The position numbers and the translations under genes were made by a program. DNA of 64,000 nucleotides from Leptobrachium leishanense. Its lineage: Eukaryota > Chordata > Amphibia > Anura > Megophryidae. Of the stretch, positions 46,181 to 56,221 are shown piece by piece. The stretch spans positions 150,448,101-150,512,100 of the forward strand of contig CM019065.1 of NCBI GenBank assembly GCA_009667805.1, in the 5' to 3' direction. Each line of letters begins with the position of its first letter. Position 1 is the first letter of the stretch. Below the pieces are notes generated by a model. It was not told where the DNA came from. It ran no database searches and saw only the letters and a list, made by a program, of their open reading frames with translations.

Positions 46181-46384
46181 TACTGTTGAGAGACTGGATG
46201 GGAACGAAAAAAGCTTAAGCAATTTCCCTGTTTAAAGAAAAGAGTTGAAAGTTGGGAGGAGTTACAATGGTTATCCTTTTGTTTCAGGGTATCGCTGGGA
46301 TTGGGTCTCGGGGGCAGATAACAGAAAGGGGAGGGGCAGGGGTAATAGAAAAGGGCAAGCAAAGGACAGAAGGAATCAGTCTAA
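46181..46384 (+). repeat. Ngaro-like split direct repeat A1
   Basis: It begins TACTGTTGAGAGACTGGATG and is essentially identical to A2 (51481-51684). Confidence 0.95.
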
Positions 46385-47564
46385 ACTTTTTCTTTTCTTG
46401 TTACAGGATCCCAAAAGCTGCTGCCACATCGAGATGCCTGGAAGGAGGATAACCGTGCCCAAGAGATTCCTGGACTCGGAGCTTCAGGGGACAGCCCGGC
46501 TGGAGCACGTTGCTGGAGCGAAGAGGAACCAAGCAGGACAGCAGAGGAGCAGAGATGATTCGAAGAGGAGCCGAGCAGGACAGCAGAGGAGCCGAGCAGA
46601 ACCTGGAAGAGAAAAAATACAGGGAGTATCAGTGCCTGCAGAGCACGTACTCTCCCCTTCTCTCTCTCCTATCTCTACCTCCGCAATCTCTCCTTCCTCT
46701 GCTTCGGCGCCAGCGGCTTCCCTCGCTGTCCCTGCTTTTTATAATTCCCTTCCACCACCCCCCTCCGGTGCCGAGTGTGGAAGGGAGTGTCCATACAGAG
46801 AGCTGTGCAGGCGGGCAGCCCAGCTACCATGCGGCAAGGGGGTGTCCAGGACATCAGAGGGTCTTCGTCTGGCCATCTTCCCGGGCATTTAAACAACCCC
46901 TATGGCCATTCCGGATCTTTGTTCTCCCCTCCTCGTGGCCGGCCGCCATTTTCTCAGCCTGCGATGGCTGATCTGCGGCCGGCCAGCCCTTTGCCCCGCC
47001 CCTCTGATGTCACATGGCCAGAACAGCACGGCGCTCGTGGGTGGGCGGGGCCTCCTCGTGGGAGGGTGGGGCCTCCTCGCGGGTGGGCGGGCCTCCACCA
47101 TTTCAAAAGGCACCAAATTTAAAAATGCCCAGGAGCCTTCCCATGCTTCCCAGACATACCGATCGCGGTATGGGGGAGTATGCAAGCCGGGACATCGCCA
47201 GCAGGGGTGAGGGGCAAGCCAGCTACCAGGTAGGACAAGGGTGGCCAGTTAGGGGCAGCATGGGGGGGAGCAGGCATCTGAAATTACGCAGGGGGGGTGA
47301 AGGGCAGCTGGGAGGTTTTCAAACAGGGGGGGGCGAGGCCCAGGGGCACCAGAGGGACTTCCCCAGTGGCAGTTTTGGGCAGGGGGGGGCGCATAGGCGC
47401 AGGAGCGGCGCACACTCTTTTTTGTCCTTTGGCTCCGGACCCACCATTGTGTCCACAGGGGATGGGCAGGGTTATGGCAGGGACAGGCTGGGGAACTGGT
47501 ACAGGCGCATTGAGGAGCCATTGCAGCGCGGGGGGAGAGCAGCAGTGAATCTCTTTGTAACGAT

Positions 47565-48589
47565 ATGCCATTGCAGGAGACGGACCGTGATTCAGCAGCA
47601 CGGACTCGCAGCGGCACAAGAGAGAAGGACAAGAGAGCGGAGCAGACGGAGCGAGCGGAGGACATGGAGCGGCCAAGCACCAGCAAGGAAGGAGCCATTC
47701 AGTCGGAGATCGGAGGCGCGAGAGGACCGGCGAAAAAAGGTAAGAGAAAAAGGGGTTTTTCATCTGACAGTTCGGGGGGGGATTCTAGTTCGGGCTCTGC
47801 GGGGAAGGGGAGGGGGGGCGAGTAAAAAACTGTTTAAAATGGCTAAAAAACTGTATGGTAAACATAGAAAGGGGGCAGCGATTCAGAGCAGGGCAGCGCT
47901 GATAGAGCGTCAGTCAGTGGGGAGGAGAACGAGTTTCAGGGTACAAAGTTGATCCCCTTGTCGTCGCATTTGCGCTCTAAGGTGATCAAGAAGGCGCAGG
48001 AGGGAAAATACGTAGACTTTTTTGAGATAACTAGGGAGGCAGTTGTCAGCAAGGGAAGAGGGGGGGACACTTTAGGAAAAAGGGCACTTTTATGGAATGG
48101 GTAAAAGGTTTTGCAGTTTACGCAGAATGTTTTTTAAGTAAACACCCAGATCAGGTAAAGAGCATGTTGCACTATTTGCACCTAATTACGGACTGCGCCA
48201 CGGCGTATGGAGGTTTTTCGTGGCGCGACTATGATGACGAGTTCAGGAGAGGTAACGTGGGGACAGGGAGACATGGTAGAAAGGATTTCGGGGTTAAGGT
48301 GCTGGACTCGTGGTCTAGATTAGTTAAGGTTGCAGATGGGCAGGTGTCAGGGGGCGCAAAGGTCGTTTCGGTGGGGGGGAGGTTAGGGAATGCTGGGCGT
48401 TCAATGACAAGTGTTGCGAAAAAGGAATGTCGTGCAGGTTTAAGCATGTGTGTAAATTCTGCGGGGGGGGCTCATCCCGGGGTGGATTGCAGGCGAAAAG
48501 AGGGAGGTAGATTTAATTCCTTTCGGGGAAATGCAAAGTGGACAGGGGGAAATGTTGGGCCTGGCCAGAACGCCATTGCAGGTAAATGA
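47565..48589 (+). pseudogene. Ngaro-like gag, frameshifted
   Basis: The structural protein would coat the element RNA. The segment encoded at 48092-48240 (FAVYAECFLSKHPDQV and ATAYGGFSWRDYDDEFRR) has the YGG-W-YD-EFRR style known from Ngaro/DIRS gag. A cysteine/histidine finger (CCEKGMSCRFKHVCKFCGG) is readable at about 48391-48470, but in another frame from the flanking GGAHPGVDC, because of an indel in a run of eight G. An upstream frame (47565-47825) encodes a charged, serine-rich region. It contains AAAAAAGGTAAGA, a splice-donor-like site, at about 47739. Its link to the gag start is uncertain. At least three frame changes are needed, so this is a broken gene. Confidence 0.7.
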
Positions 48590-50150
48590 GCTGGTTGCGG
48601 AGTTGGTAAGTTATCCGAATGTTGAGGATAGGATATTGTTACATGATGCCCTTAAGAATGGTTTTAAGATTCCGGTTTGTGGGAAAGTGACGGGGGGAAG
48701 TAGGGTAAGAAATTTAAAATCAGCTTACGACTTGCCAGAAGTTTTGAGGGAGAAGTTGGGAAAGGAGGTGCTATTGGGTAGAATGGCCGGTCCATTTCAG
48801 AAATCCCCAATCCCTGATTTGGTTGTTTCCCCCCCTGGGGGTTGTCCCCAAGAAAGAAGCGGGGAGGTATAGAATGATCCAGCATTTATCGTATCCAAGA
48901 GGTCAGTCCGTGAACGATGCTATTAGCAGGGAGGTCGCTTCGGTTACATACCAGTCATTTGACCAGGTGGTGGATCTGGTGAAGGAAGCCGGAATGGGGG
49001 CAGAGTTAGCGAAGGTGGATATTGAATCAGCGTTTAGGTTGTTGCCGTTGCATCCGGAGAGTTTTAGGTTGACGGGGTGCAAATTTGAGGGGCGTTTTTA
49101 TGTTGATAAGTGTCTGCCCATGGGTTGCGCAATCTCCTGCGCTCACTTTGAAAGATTTAGCACTTTCTTGCATTGGGTGGTAGAGAAGGAAGCCGGCAGT
49201 GAGGGTATTGTGCATTACTTGGATGATTTCTTGATAGTGGGTTCAGAGGGGTCTGGTGAATGCAGGAGGGTCATGGAGGTGCTCTTGGAAACATTTAGGC
49301 GCTTGGGGGTGCCAGTGGCAGAGGATAAGTCAGAGGGGCCCTGTGCGAAGCTGACATTTTTGGGAATTGAAATCGACCCTGTGAGACAGCGTTGCAGGTT
49401 GCCCGAGGACAAAGTGGCTAAGATGAGGCTGGCTATTAGACAGGCTATGGAAGGGAAGAAAATCAAATTGAAGGATTTGCAGAGGTTGTTGGGTTTTCTG
49501 AATTTCGCATGCCGAGTGATTACGGTTGGTAGAATTTTTAAAAGACGTCTAGAGATGTGTACCAGGGGAGTGATGGGGCCAAATTTTCAGATTAGGTTAG
49601 GACAGCAGGTCAAGGCGGATTTAAGAGTTTGGGATGTTTTTCTGCAAGGTTTTAACGGAGTGAGATTTTGGGAGCAGAGAGTGACTGCGGAGGAGATACA
49701 GCTGTTTACAGACGCGGCAGGAGGCGCAGGTTTTGGGGCATATTTGAATGGTAAATGGTGCGCAGGAGAATGGCCTCTAGAGTGGATTCAAAGAGGTTGG
49801 GTGAAGAATTTGGTTTGCTGGAACTCTTTCCCATTGTAGCGGCAGTCGAGCTGTGGGGGGAAGAACTAGAGAATAAGAGCATCCTGTTCTGGTCGGATAA
49901 TCAGGGAGTGGTGCAGGTACTGAATAACATGTCGGCATCATCCCCCAGGTTATAGCCTATGTCAGGTATCTGGTGTTGATCTGTCTGAAGCGGAATATAA
50001 ATTTCAGGGCAAAGCATATTCCGGGGGTAAAAAATACGGTTGCAGATGCATTATCTAGATTTAAGTGGGATCTGTTTCGGCGTTTGGCACCCGAGGCGGA
50101 GTTACAAGGCGAAGCATGCCCTTCATTTCTCTGGCAGATCGGGAGCAGTT
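48531..50150 (+). pseudogene. Ngaro-like reverse transcriptase and RNase H, frameshifted
   Basis: Copies the element RNA to DNA and removes the RNA strand. The N-terminal part is read at 48531-48835. After an indel in a C7 run the main frame continues to 49839 with LGVVPKKEAGRYRMI, AKVDIESAFRLLPLHP (catalytic D), LPMGCAISC and HYLDDFLIVG (YLDD catalytic pair). RNase H starts at LFTDAAGGAGFGAYL (about 49710). A frameshift near 49797 moves the rest (LLELFPIVAAVELW, SDNQGVVQVLN) to another frame. A third indel in a C5 run at about 49945 moves VIAYVRYL through NTVADALSRFKWDLF to yet another, ending at about 50150. Active-site motifs are kept, so decay is recent or mild. Confidence 0.88.
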
Positions 50151-50320
50151 AAGATTAAACAGCGGTGGGGGAAGGGAATTTGTTTAAAGGGCACCGGTCT
50201 AGCTGGTATTTCATAATTTACTAAGTTAAAGAGGAGAGGGTTGTGAATATGCAGGGGTATGTATATAACCCTGATTCAAGTTACAGTCGTGATAAAAGTC
50301 GGTATGTGTTCGAGCGTTAA

Positions 50321-50917
50321 TATTCTGTTTTTGGGTTTTTTCTTTCAGAGCGGGCAAAGAGAGTATGGATCCTGGGACACTCCTACGTGCACTGGGCGGC
50401 TGTTCACGCTGCGGGCACAACGATGGGAGTAAACCTAGGGTTCAGTCTCACTAAAGCAGGCATTAGGTGGATAGGAAGGAGGGGTATGGGGTGGGCGCAG
50501 CTTTTAGGGGTAGCGCAGGAATCTAGGAGAAGGTGGGGGAAGCCAGATATAATGATAGTGCATTTAGGGGGTAACGACATAGGGGCTATGACGACGATTG
50601 ATTTGCAGAATAGGGTCCGGGAAACACTTAGGTGGTTCAGGAAGGAATGGCCGGACGTTCAGATAGTGTGGTCTAACGTAATTGCTAGATTAGTGTGGAG
50701 GAACTGCAGGGTGCAGGGTGCAGGATATATCGTGAGAAAGAAGATAAACCAGGCAGCGAAAAAGATTATGCTGGAGATGGGAGGGAAGGTTCTGGAGCAT
50801 CAGAACATAGTGACAAGGCAGGAGGAATTGTTTAGGGATGACGGCATCCATTTGTCCGAAGCGGGGAACAACCTTTTCGTTGGCAACATCAAAGGGCTGA
50901 TAAAGACCCTTGTGTAA
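50321..50917 (+). CDS. Ngaro-associated SGNH/GDSL-type hydrolase
   Basis: A lipase/esterase-like ORF of the kind carried by vertebrate Ngaro elements; its role in the element is unknown. The frame is open from 50321 to the stop at 50917. Block I GHSYVHW (nucleophile Ser at about 50381) lies before the first non-ATG start offered by simple ORF finding (GTG at 50387), so the real product begins upstream. Block III is VHLGGND and the catalytic D-x-x-H is DDGIHLSEAG near the C-terminus. There is no ATG before GHS in this frame. Instead GTTTTTTCTTTCAG ends at 50348, an acceptor-like site suggesting that the ORF is joined to an upstream exon by splicing (inference). Confidence 0.85.
   Translation, partial: YSVFGFFLSERAKRVWILGHSYVHWAAVHAAGTTMGVNLGFSLTKAGIRWIGRRGMGWAQLLGVAQESRRRWGKPDIMIVHLGGNDIGAMTTIDLQNRVRETLRWFRKEWPDVQIVWSNVIARLVWRNCRVQGAGYIVRKKINQAAKKIMLEMGGKVLEHQNIVTRQEELFRDDGIHLSEAGNNLFVGNIKGLIKTLV
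50334..50348 (+). promoter_or_regulatory. splice-acceptor-like site before the SGNH ORF
   Basis: A long pyrimidine run ends in CAG/AG, 26 bases before the GHS codons. A donor-like AAG/GTAAGT occurs right after the ORF stop at 50918. Sequence-only inference. Confidence 0.45.
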
Positions 50918-50981
50918 GGTAAGTGAAAAGGTCACGGTCTTTTATTGGTGGCGGAAAAAGAGGGTCCTCATTTTTGGTGGC

Positions 50982-51479
50982 GGTGAAATATGCGGCCCTG
51001 GCACGTGGAGAGGCGATAGAGGGGGAGGATCTGGGGGTCTGTGTGGTGGTTTGTGCGGCCAAACACAGGTAGCCTCCTGGTTTGAAGATCCTCCCGGCCT
51101 GCTATCTGCTATAAAGAGAGCAGCGTGTGGTCGCGCTAGCTTAGCCACGTGGGGCGCCGGCCGCTATTTCTGGGCAATGCTGGTGGTTCATTGCGGTTGC
51201 CAGTGTTATCTGTCTGGATCTATGGTACCAGTGTTATCTGGTGTTACCTAGTCCAAGAAAGCGAGGATCGCTGATAATTCTGCCACAAAGGCAATGGTTT
51301 TTTGGCCTTGATTATAAATAAAAGACGTGACCTTTTCAAACCGCCAATACTTTTGTCATGTGTTTTATTTATGGGGAGGGCGGGGGGTGGGGGGGATGGT
51401 TTGGGGGGGGGGTTTGAAGGGAAGTAAAGGTAACTTAAGAGAAAGGTAATGGTGGAGGAGAAATAAGGGTAAATGCTTA
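50982..51479 (+). repeat. Ngaro-like split direct repeat B1
   Basis: From CGGTGAAATATGCGGCCCTG to GGGTAAATGCTTA. It contains AATAAA at 51317 and a poly-G tract. Partner B2 is at 52176-52670, with small differences in G-run length and a few substitutions. Confidence 0.95.
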
Positions 51480-51480
51480 G

Positions 51481-51684
51481 TACTGTTGAGAGACTGGATG
51501 GGAACGAAAAAAGCTTAAGCAATTTCCCTGTTTAAAGAAAAGAGTTGAAAGTTGGGAGGAGTTACAATGGTTATCCTTTTGTTTCAGGGTATCGCTGGGA
51601 TTGGGTCTCGGGGGCAGATAACAGAAAGGGGAGGGGCAGGGGTAATAGAAAAGGGCAAGCAAAGGACAGAAGGAATCAGTCTAA
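51481..51684 (+). repeat. Ngaro-like split direct repeat A2
   Basis: Follows B1 with one base between. Same sequence as A1. Confidence 0.95.
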
Positions 51685-52175
51685 CCTTTGTCTTTTTACC
51701 ACCCTACCCACCCTGTTTTTAGGTTACTGCCTGTTTTCCGAGTCAAAAAGGTCACGTCGTCAGACAGCAGCATTGACCACGGATAGGGGCTAATGAAGTG
51801 GTGATTCCGCCAGTCATTCCAAGACCGCCTGTGGGTTCCCATATGGAGTCATACCATGTAGCAGGAAGCCGGTTGGGGGTTTGTGCGGCCAAAGCCGGTG
51901 GATTGCTTTAGATATGGGCATGGTTAGTCGATGTGCAGTCAGGTAATTTCACCATGTTACATGAAGCCAGCTGGTGGTTTGTGCGGCCAAAGCTGGGGGA
52001 TTGTATTGACAGTTACTTCAGCTGGTGGTTTTTCTACGACCAAAGCCGGAGGATTGTTTTTGAGTAAAGACATGGTTAGTTGAGGTGCAGTCAGATCATT
52101 TTACCATGTTACACGAAGCCAGCTGGTGGTTTGTGCGGCCAAAGCTGAGGGGATTACATGGACAGTTACCTCGGA
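51685..52175 (+). repeat. A2-B2 spacer with degenerate tandem units
   Basis: Four imperfect copies of CAGCTGGTGGTTTGTGCGGC + CAAAGC...GGATTG begin near 51870, 51967, 52018 and 52118. The same GGTTTGTGCGGCCAAA core lies in B1 and B2 (about 51047 and 52242). Confidence 0.8.
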
Positions 52176-52670
52176 CGGTGAAATATGCGGCCCTGGCACG
52201 TGGAGAGGCGATAGAGGGGGAGGATCTGGGGGTCTGTGTGGTGGTTTGTGCGGCCAAACACAGGTAGCCTCCTGGTTTGAAGATCCTCCCGGGCCTGCTA
52301 TCTGCTATAAAGAGAGCAGCGTGTGGTCGCGCTAGCTTAGCCACGTGGGGCCGGCCGCTATTTCTGGGCAATGCTGGTGGTTCATTGCGGTTGCCAGTGT
52401 TATCTGGCTGGATCTATGGTACCAGTATTATCTGGTGTTACCTAGTCCAAGAAAGCGAGGATCGCTGATAATTCTGCCACAGAGGCAATGGTTTTTTGGT
52501 CTTGATTATAAATAAAAGACGTGACCTTTTCAAACCGCCAATACTTTTGTCATGTGTTTTATTTATGGGGAGGGCGGGGGGTGGGGGGGATGGTTTGGGG
52601 GGGTTTGAAGGGAAGTAAAGGTAACTTAAGAGAAAGGTAATGGTGGAGGAGAAATAAGGGTAAATGCTTA
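52176..52670 (+). repeat. Ngaro-like split direct repeat B2
   Basis: Partner of B1. It ends TAAATGCTTA at the right edge of the element and includes AATAAA at about 52511. Confidence 0.95.
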
Positions 52671-52674
52671 ATAT

Positions 52675-53492
52675 GCTCCGTTAATTATTCTTCTTACAAA
52701 TTTGGTTACTTAACCCGTTTGCGTTTGGATTGTAATATTGTGACATCCAGGGCCCCGGGGGGTGATCGGGGGGGCCCCGGATCCATGGTGCCGCCAGCTG
52801 GCCGAATGCCAGGAGCTCTGGTGGCACCCGGCGCAGCTGTGAGTGATCAGGGGGCAGGGCGCAGCGTGATGACGCGGAGCCGCCGGGACCTTTAAATCAG
52901 GAGCGCGCGCTTACACCTCGCCTTGCCATGGAGTTTCATTCCCGCATCGCTAGCTTACCAAATCAGTTTGTATATTTGTTACTTACCCTGCTTGTTCTGA
53001 GGACCCGATCTGTTGCCGGCTTTGCCTGCCAATTGACTATTCTCTCTGTGTACTCCCTGCCTGTTCTGTTTGCCTCCTGTTGCTACTGGTGTGCGCGATT
53101 CTCACCATATACAGTAGCGCAGTACAAGTGCCCGTAACGTTGCTGACCCGGTTTTGTTATAACAACTACTCTCGCTCTTCGCCCCTGTCTGTTATATTCA
53201 GCTGCTTGTTACTGCTGGTGCGCTTCCATCCTGCCATATACTATAGCGCAGTACAAACATATATTGATCTCAGTCTGTGGTGTATATTGTTGGCGCTGTC
53301 TCCCTGGCCTGTGTGGCTGCTAGAGGTTAGGTTTAGTGGTCCCGAGACCCGTCCATCCTAAGAATCGGAGGGTTAGAGGTTTGTTACCAGGGATCCTACC
53401 AGGTCTGTCCTGCGGAATCGTTACAAATATGCGGTGAACGCCGCAGAAAATGTTAATGCTCACGCAAGTGAGCGTTAACGTTTGCGTTAAGA
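52675..53492 (-). repeat. M1 fragment split by a solo LTR
   Basis: Reverse strand: CAAACGTTAACGCTCACTTG, GAGCATTAACATT, then after the LTR ATCCAAACGCAAACGGGTTA. This is the order at 25505-25595. Confidence 0.75.
52739..53425 (+). mobile_element. solo LTR with 5-bp target duplication AATAT
   Basis: It begins TGTGACATCCAGGGCC and ends GGAATCGTTACA, flanked by AATAT at 52734-52738 and 53426-53430. A TATA-like CCTTTAAATCAGG lies at about 52890. The 3' half has two diverged copies of a CTGTTACTGCTGGTGCGC...TATAGCGCAGTACAA stretch. No internal genes. Confidence 0.85.
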
Positions 53493-53872
53493 TCGTAATT
53501 TTTCCCACTCGTTGTTGCTCAAACATTTCCCATGGCTTCAAATCGCATTTAAACATGAGCAAAAGGGGTAAAAATTTGTTCAGGGCACAGAGGTGAAATG
53601 GCTCAAAAAAAGTTTTTTGGTTAAAAACGCTTTTTTTTAAAAAAAATTGTTTTTTATTGTTTCAGGTCCCCCAGGGCAGTACCCGGACCCCCATACACCT
53701 TTTATGACCAATATCTTGCATATATGCCCTCTTGGAGGGCACCTTAATTTTCGAACGTTTGAGCCCCATTGACTTGCATTGCGTTCGAATCGTGTTCGTG
53801 TTCGAATTCGAACTTTTTCAAATGTTCGAGTTCGAATGCGAACCGAACACAGGGGTGTTCGGCCCATCCCTA
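53493..53872. other. right subterminal part of H4
   Basis: GCTCAAACATTTCCCATGGC resembles 58700-58720. Then come T/A runs and a TTCGAA-rich zone before the terminus. Confidence 0.6.
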
Positions 53873-54255
53873 GTTGAAATATCTCATTCTCCATCTGCTG
53901 GGGTCACATTAGCATCTATCGCTAAGGTCAGACGAACGCATTTTTCACGTCGTCCGTGAAAAAGTGCGTTCGAACGAATGGATGTATTTTTTCACGGAAT
54001 ACGCGATAGCGGTCATACGATGTGCATTTTCGTCCGTGATTTTGTACGGATCATCAATAAAACCCTTTTTGCGTCTGGACGTTATGTTGGCCGGACATTA
54101 GCAGCGTCTGACGTCTCCTAATCACGCACACATGCCGCTAGCGAACGCAGCGCACTCTGTACGTCAGTACTAGCGGTATCACATTCTCGAAAAAAATGCA
54201 TTTGTTTGCCGCTTGCATTGCGCAGCCGCACTTTCGTGCGGCCGTACTTCGTATA

Positions 54256-55492
54256 CTACTTGACCCCCTGCAATCTGGCTTCCGTCCCCTACACTCAACT
54301 GAAACTGCCCTCACCAAAGTCACCAACGACCTCCTAACTGCTAAAAAACACGGCCACTATTCTATTCTCATCCTGCTTGACCTCTCGGCTGCTTTTGACA
54401 CTGTTGACCACCCCCTCCTTCTACTGACCCTCAACTCTCTGGGTCTCGGTGACACTGCACTTGCTTGGATTGACTCCTATTTATCCAACAGGTCCTTCTG
54501 TGTGTCCTTTGCTGGTAACTCCTCCTCCTCATTGCCTCTATCTGTTGGTGTACCTCAAGGCTCTGTCCTTGGTCCTCTGCTCTTTTCCATCTACACCTCC
54601 TCCCTGGGCAAAATCATCAACAGCTTTGGCTTTAATTACCACCTCTACGCTGATGACACTCAGATCTACCTCTCTACCCCTGATCTCTCTCCCCCTGTCC
54701 TTTCCAAAGTCAGTGACTGTTTATCTGGCATCTCCTCCTGGATGGCCTCCCACCACCTAAAGATCAACATGTCAAAGACTGAGCTCCTACTTATTCCTCC
54801 CTCTAATGCCGCCCCACCTCCTGACTTCTCGATCACGGTGGAGGGTATCACCATCTCCCCATCAAACCAAGTTCGCTGTCTTGGAGTTACACTTGACTCT
54901 GCTCTTTCCTTCATCCCCCACATCAAGTCTCTTTCCTCCTCCTGCCGATACCAACTGCGTAATATTTACAGAATTCGGCCATTTCTTACCGCTGTCGCCA
55001 CAAAACAACTCATACACGCCCTGGTAATCTCCCGACTCGACTATTGCAATAATCTCTTATCTGGCCTCCTCTGTCCCACCTCTCCCCCCTACAATCCATC
55101 CTGAACGCCTCCGCCAGGCTAATTCACCTCACCCGCCGCTCTGTCTCTGCCGCTCCCCTCTGCGAGTCCCTTCACTGGCTCCCCATCCACTGCAGAATTA
55201 AGTTCAAAATCCTTATCCTTACCTACAAAAGCCTCACTAACTCAGCTCCCCACTACCTGTCCTCACTAATCACCAAATACACCCCAGCCCGCTCCCTAAG
55301 GTCAAACAGTGACCTGCGCCTAGCTTCTCCCCGCATCACCTCTTCCCATGATAGACTGCAGGATTTCTCACGCGCAGCCCCCACTCTCTGGAACGCTCTC
55401 CCTCGTACTGTCAGACTTTCCCCTAACTTCTCTTCCTTCAAACGCTCCCTGAAAACATTCCTATTTAGGGAAGCCTACCACCCAACTCACTG
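54256..55492 (+). pseudogene. L2 reverse transcriptase fragment, frameshifted
   Basis: The frame matches copy 1 from [16 protein letters not shown] through [26 protein letters not shown] and [10 protein letters not shown]. After LLSGL (about 55070) a single missing C moves the remaining region ([14 protein letters not shown] ... FLFREAY) to another frame, ending at TGA 55490-55492. The open frame extends upstream to 54196, but those first about 20 codons are M5 DNA, so it reads as a chimera. At several places where copy 1 has unusual residues this copy keeps the expected ones ([25 protein letters not shown]). Confidence 0.9.
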
Positions 55493-55710
55493 ACGCAACC
55501 ATCAATCACTCTCACCTTACAGTCCTCTCCTCCTGTTTCCAACCCCAACCCTCCCAGATTGTGAGTTCCTACGGGAATAGGGCCCTCATCTCCTCCTGTA
55601 CTGTTTGTCAAATGTTGTTCAATGTATTGTAACCCTGTCTATACTGTGCTTATTGTACAGCGCTGCGGAATATGCTGGCGCTTTATAAATAAAGAATAAT
55701 AATAATAATA
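54256..55710 (+). mobile_element. L2-clade LINE, copy 2, strongly 5' truncated
   Basis: It starts CTACTTGACCCCCTGCAATC inside the reverse transcriptase, equivalent to 11453 in copy 1. It ends with the same 3' UTR and a (TAA)n tail, replacing nothing in the M5 host. Truncation at the 5' end is normal for LINEs. Confidence 0.92.
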
Positions 55711-55804
55711 TTGCCCGTCATTGAACGTCATTTGCTGCTACTACGGGCGTGATAAAGTGCGGCTGCACGCGCGTTCACACTGCGTTCGTCTGACCCCAGC
55801 CTAT

Positions 55805-56219
55805 CATACAAAGTATAGGAGATGTTAATGTACAGTAGCATGGAGCAGCATCTGAGACGGAAGCTCAGCTGGATGGTTAAAAAATAAGCCCGGCGCTCAA
55901 GCTATTATGCTGTACGGCTTGAGCGCTGCGCTTTGCTTTCAGGTTGTGATCAGGCCCTACAACTCCATACACATTAATGGTTCTGGAAAGTTAACAACAG
56001 CTCTGGATATGTTTACACCAGAGATGGAATACAGTAATGAGCCAAACAAATTTAATATAAACAGGCCATCTGTACATCATAAACATTAATGCATCTTGCA
56101 TAGGTTATTATGTGAACAGGTACTCCAGTCTCTAATTCTTTTCTAGTGTGTCACCGTTCTTTTGTGACATCATTGTGGGAACGTTCCTTCTGCTTAAGTG
56201 CTGGAAATTAAGTAAAACA
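55805..56219. other. unassigned, with a short inverted repeat
   Basis: GCGCTCAAGC and GCTTGAGCGC at about 55893-55926 form a small hairpin. 55960-56035 carries the TTTACACCAGAGATGGAAT repeat. Confidence 0.5.
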
Positions 56220-56221
56220 TA

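Larger units (their letters stand above)
46181..52670 (+). mobile_element. Ngaro-like tyrosine-recombinase-type retroelement with split direct repeats
   Basis: Structure A1-ORFs-B1-A2-B2: A1 46181-46384, B1 50982-51479, A2 51481-51684, B2 52176-52670. B1 joins A2 directly, while 490 bp of spacer separate A2 from B2. Coding order is gag-like, reverse transcriptase/RNase H, SGNH hydrolase. This layout, without LTRs, is that of Ngaro and related DIRS-group elements. The expected tyrosine recombinase ORF is missing: only about 0.4 kb lies between the RNase H and hydrolase frames. Several frameshifts make it inactive. No target duplication is expected or seen. Confidence 0.88.
45408..53872. mobile_element. 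H4: hAT-bounded composite, 8.5 kb
   Basis: The termini are TAGGGATGGGC on the left and the exact inverse GCCCATCCCTA on the right. The 8-bp duplication GTTGAAAT is exact (45400-45407 and 53873-53880). Inside, from the left: a GTTCGAA-rich subterminal zone, the shared module, GC-rich DNA, a 39-bp-arm hairpin, one 51-bp satellite unit, the Ngaro-like element, an M1 fragment split by a solo LTR, and the right subterminal TTCGAATTCGAAC zone. The original hAT was probably far smaller and has been filled by later insertions. Confidence 0.82.
53930..55801. mobile_element. M5 Harbinger-like MITE split by an L2 LINE
   Basis: The left end is CGCTAAGGTCAGACGAACGC and the right end, inverted, GGCTGGGGTCAGACGAACGC. 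TAT at 53927-53929 and 55802-55804 is a 3-bp TWA-type duplication, as used by PIF/Harbinger transposases. The uninterrupted relative at 58136-58562 shows where the L2 entered (between CGTATA and TTG). Without L2 it is about 0.42 kb and non-coding. Confidence 0.88.

Noticed and set aside
46245..47950. Open frames of 215 and 312 codons in the GC-rich 5' part of the Ngaro-like element
   Set aside because: The composition is glycine/arginine-rich from G runs, and no gag motif is readable in them as continuous frames. Only parts near 47565 and 48092 onwards are tentatively assigned to gag.
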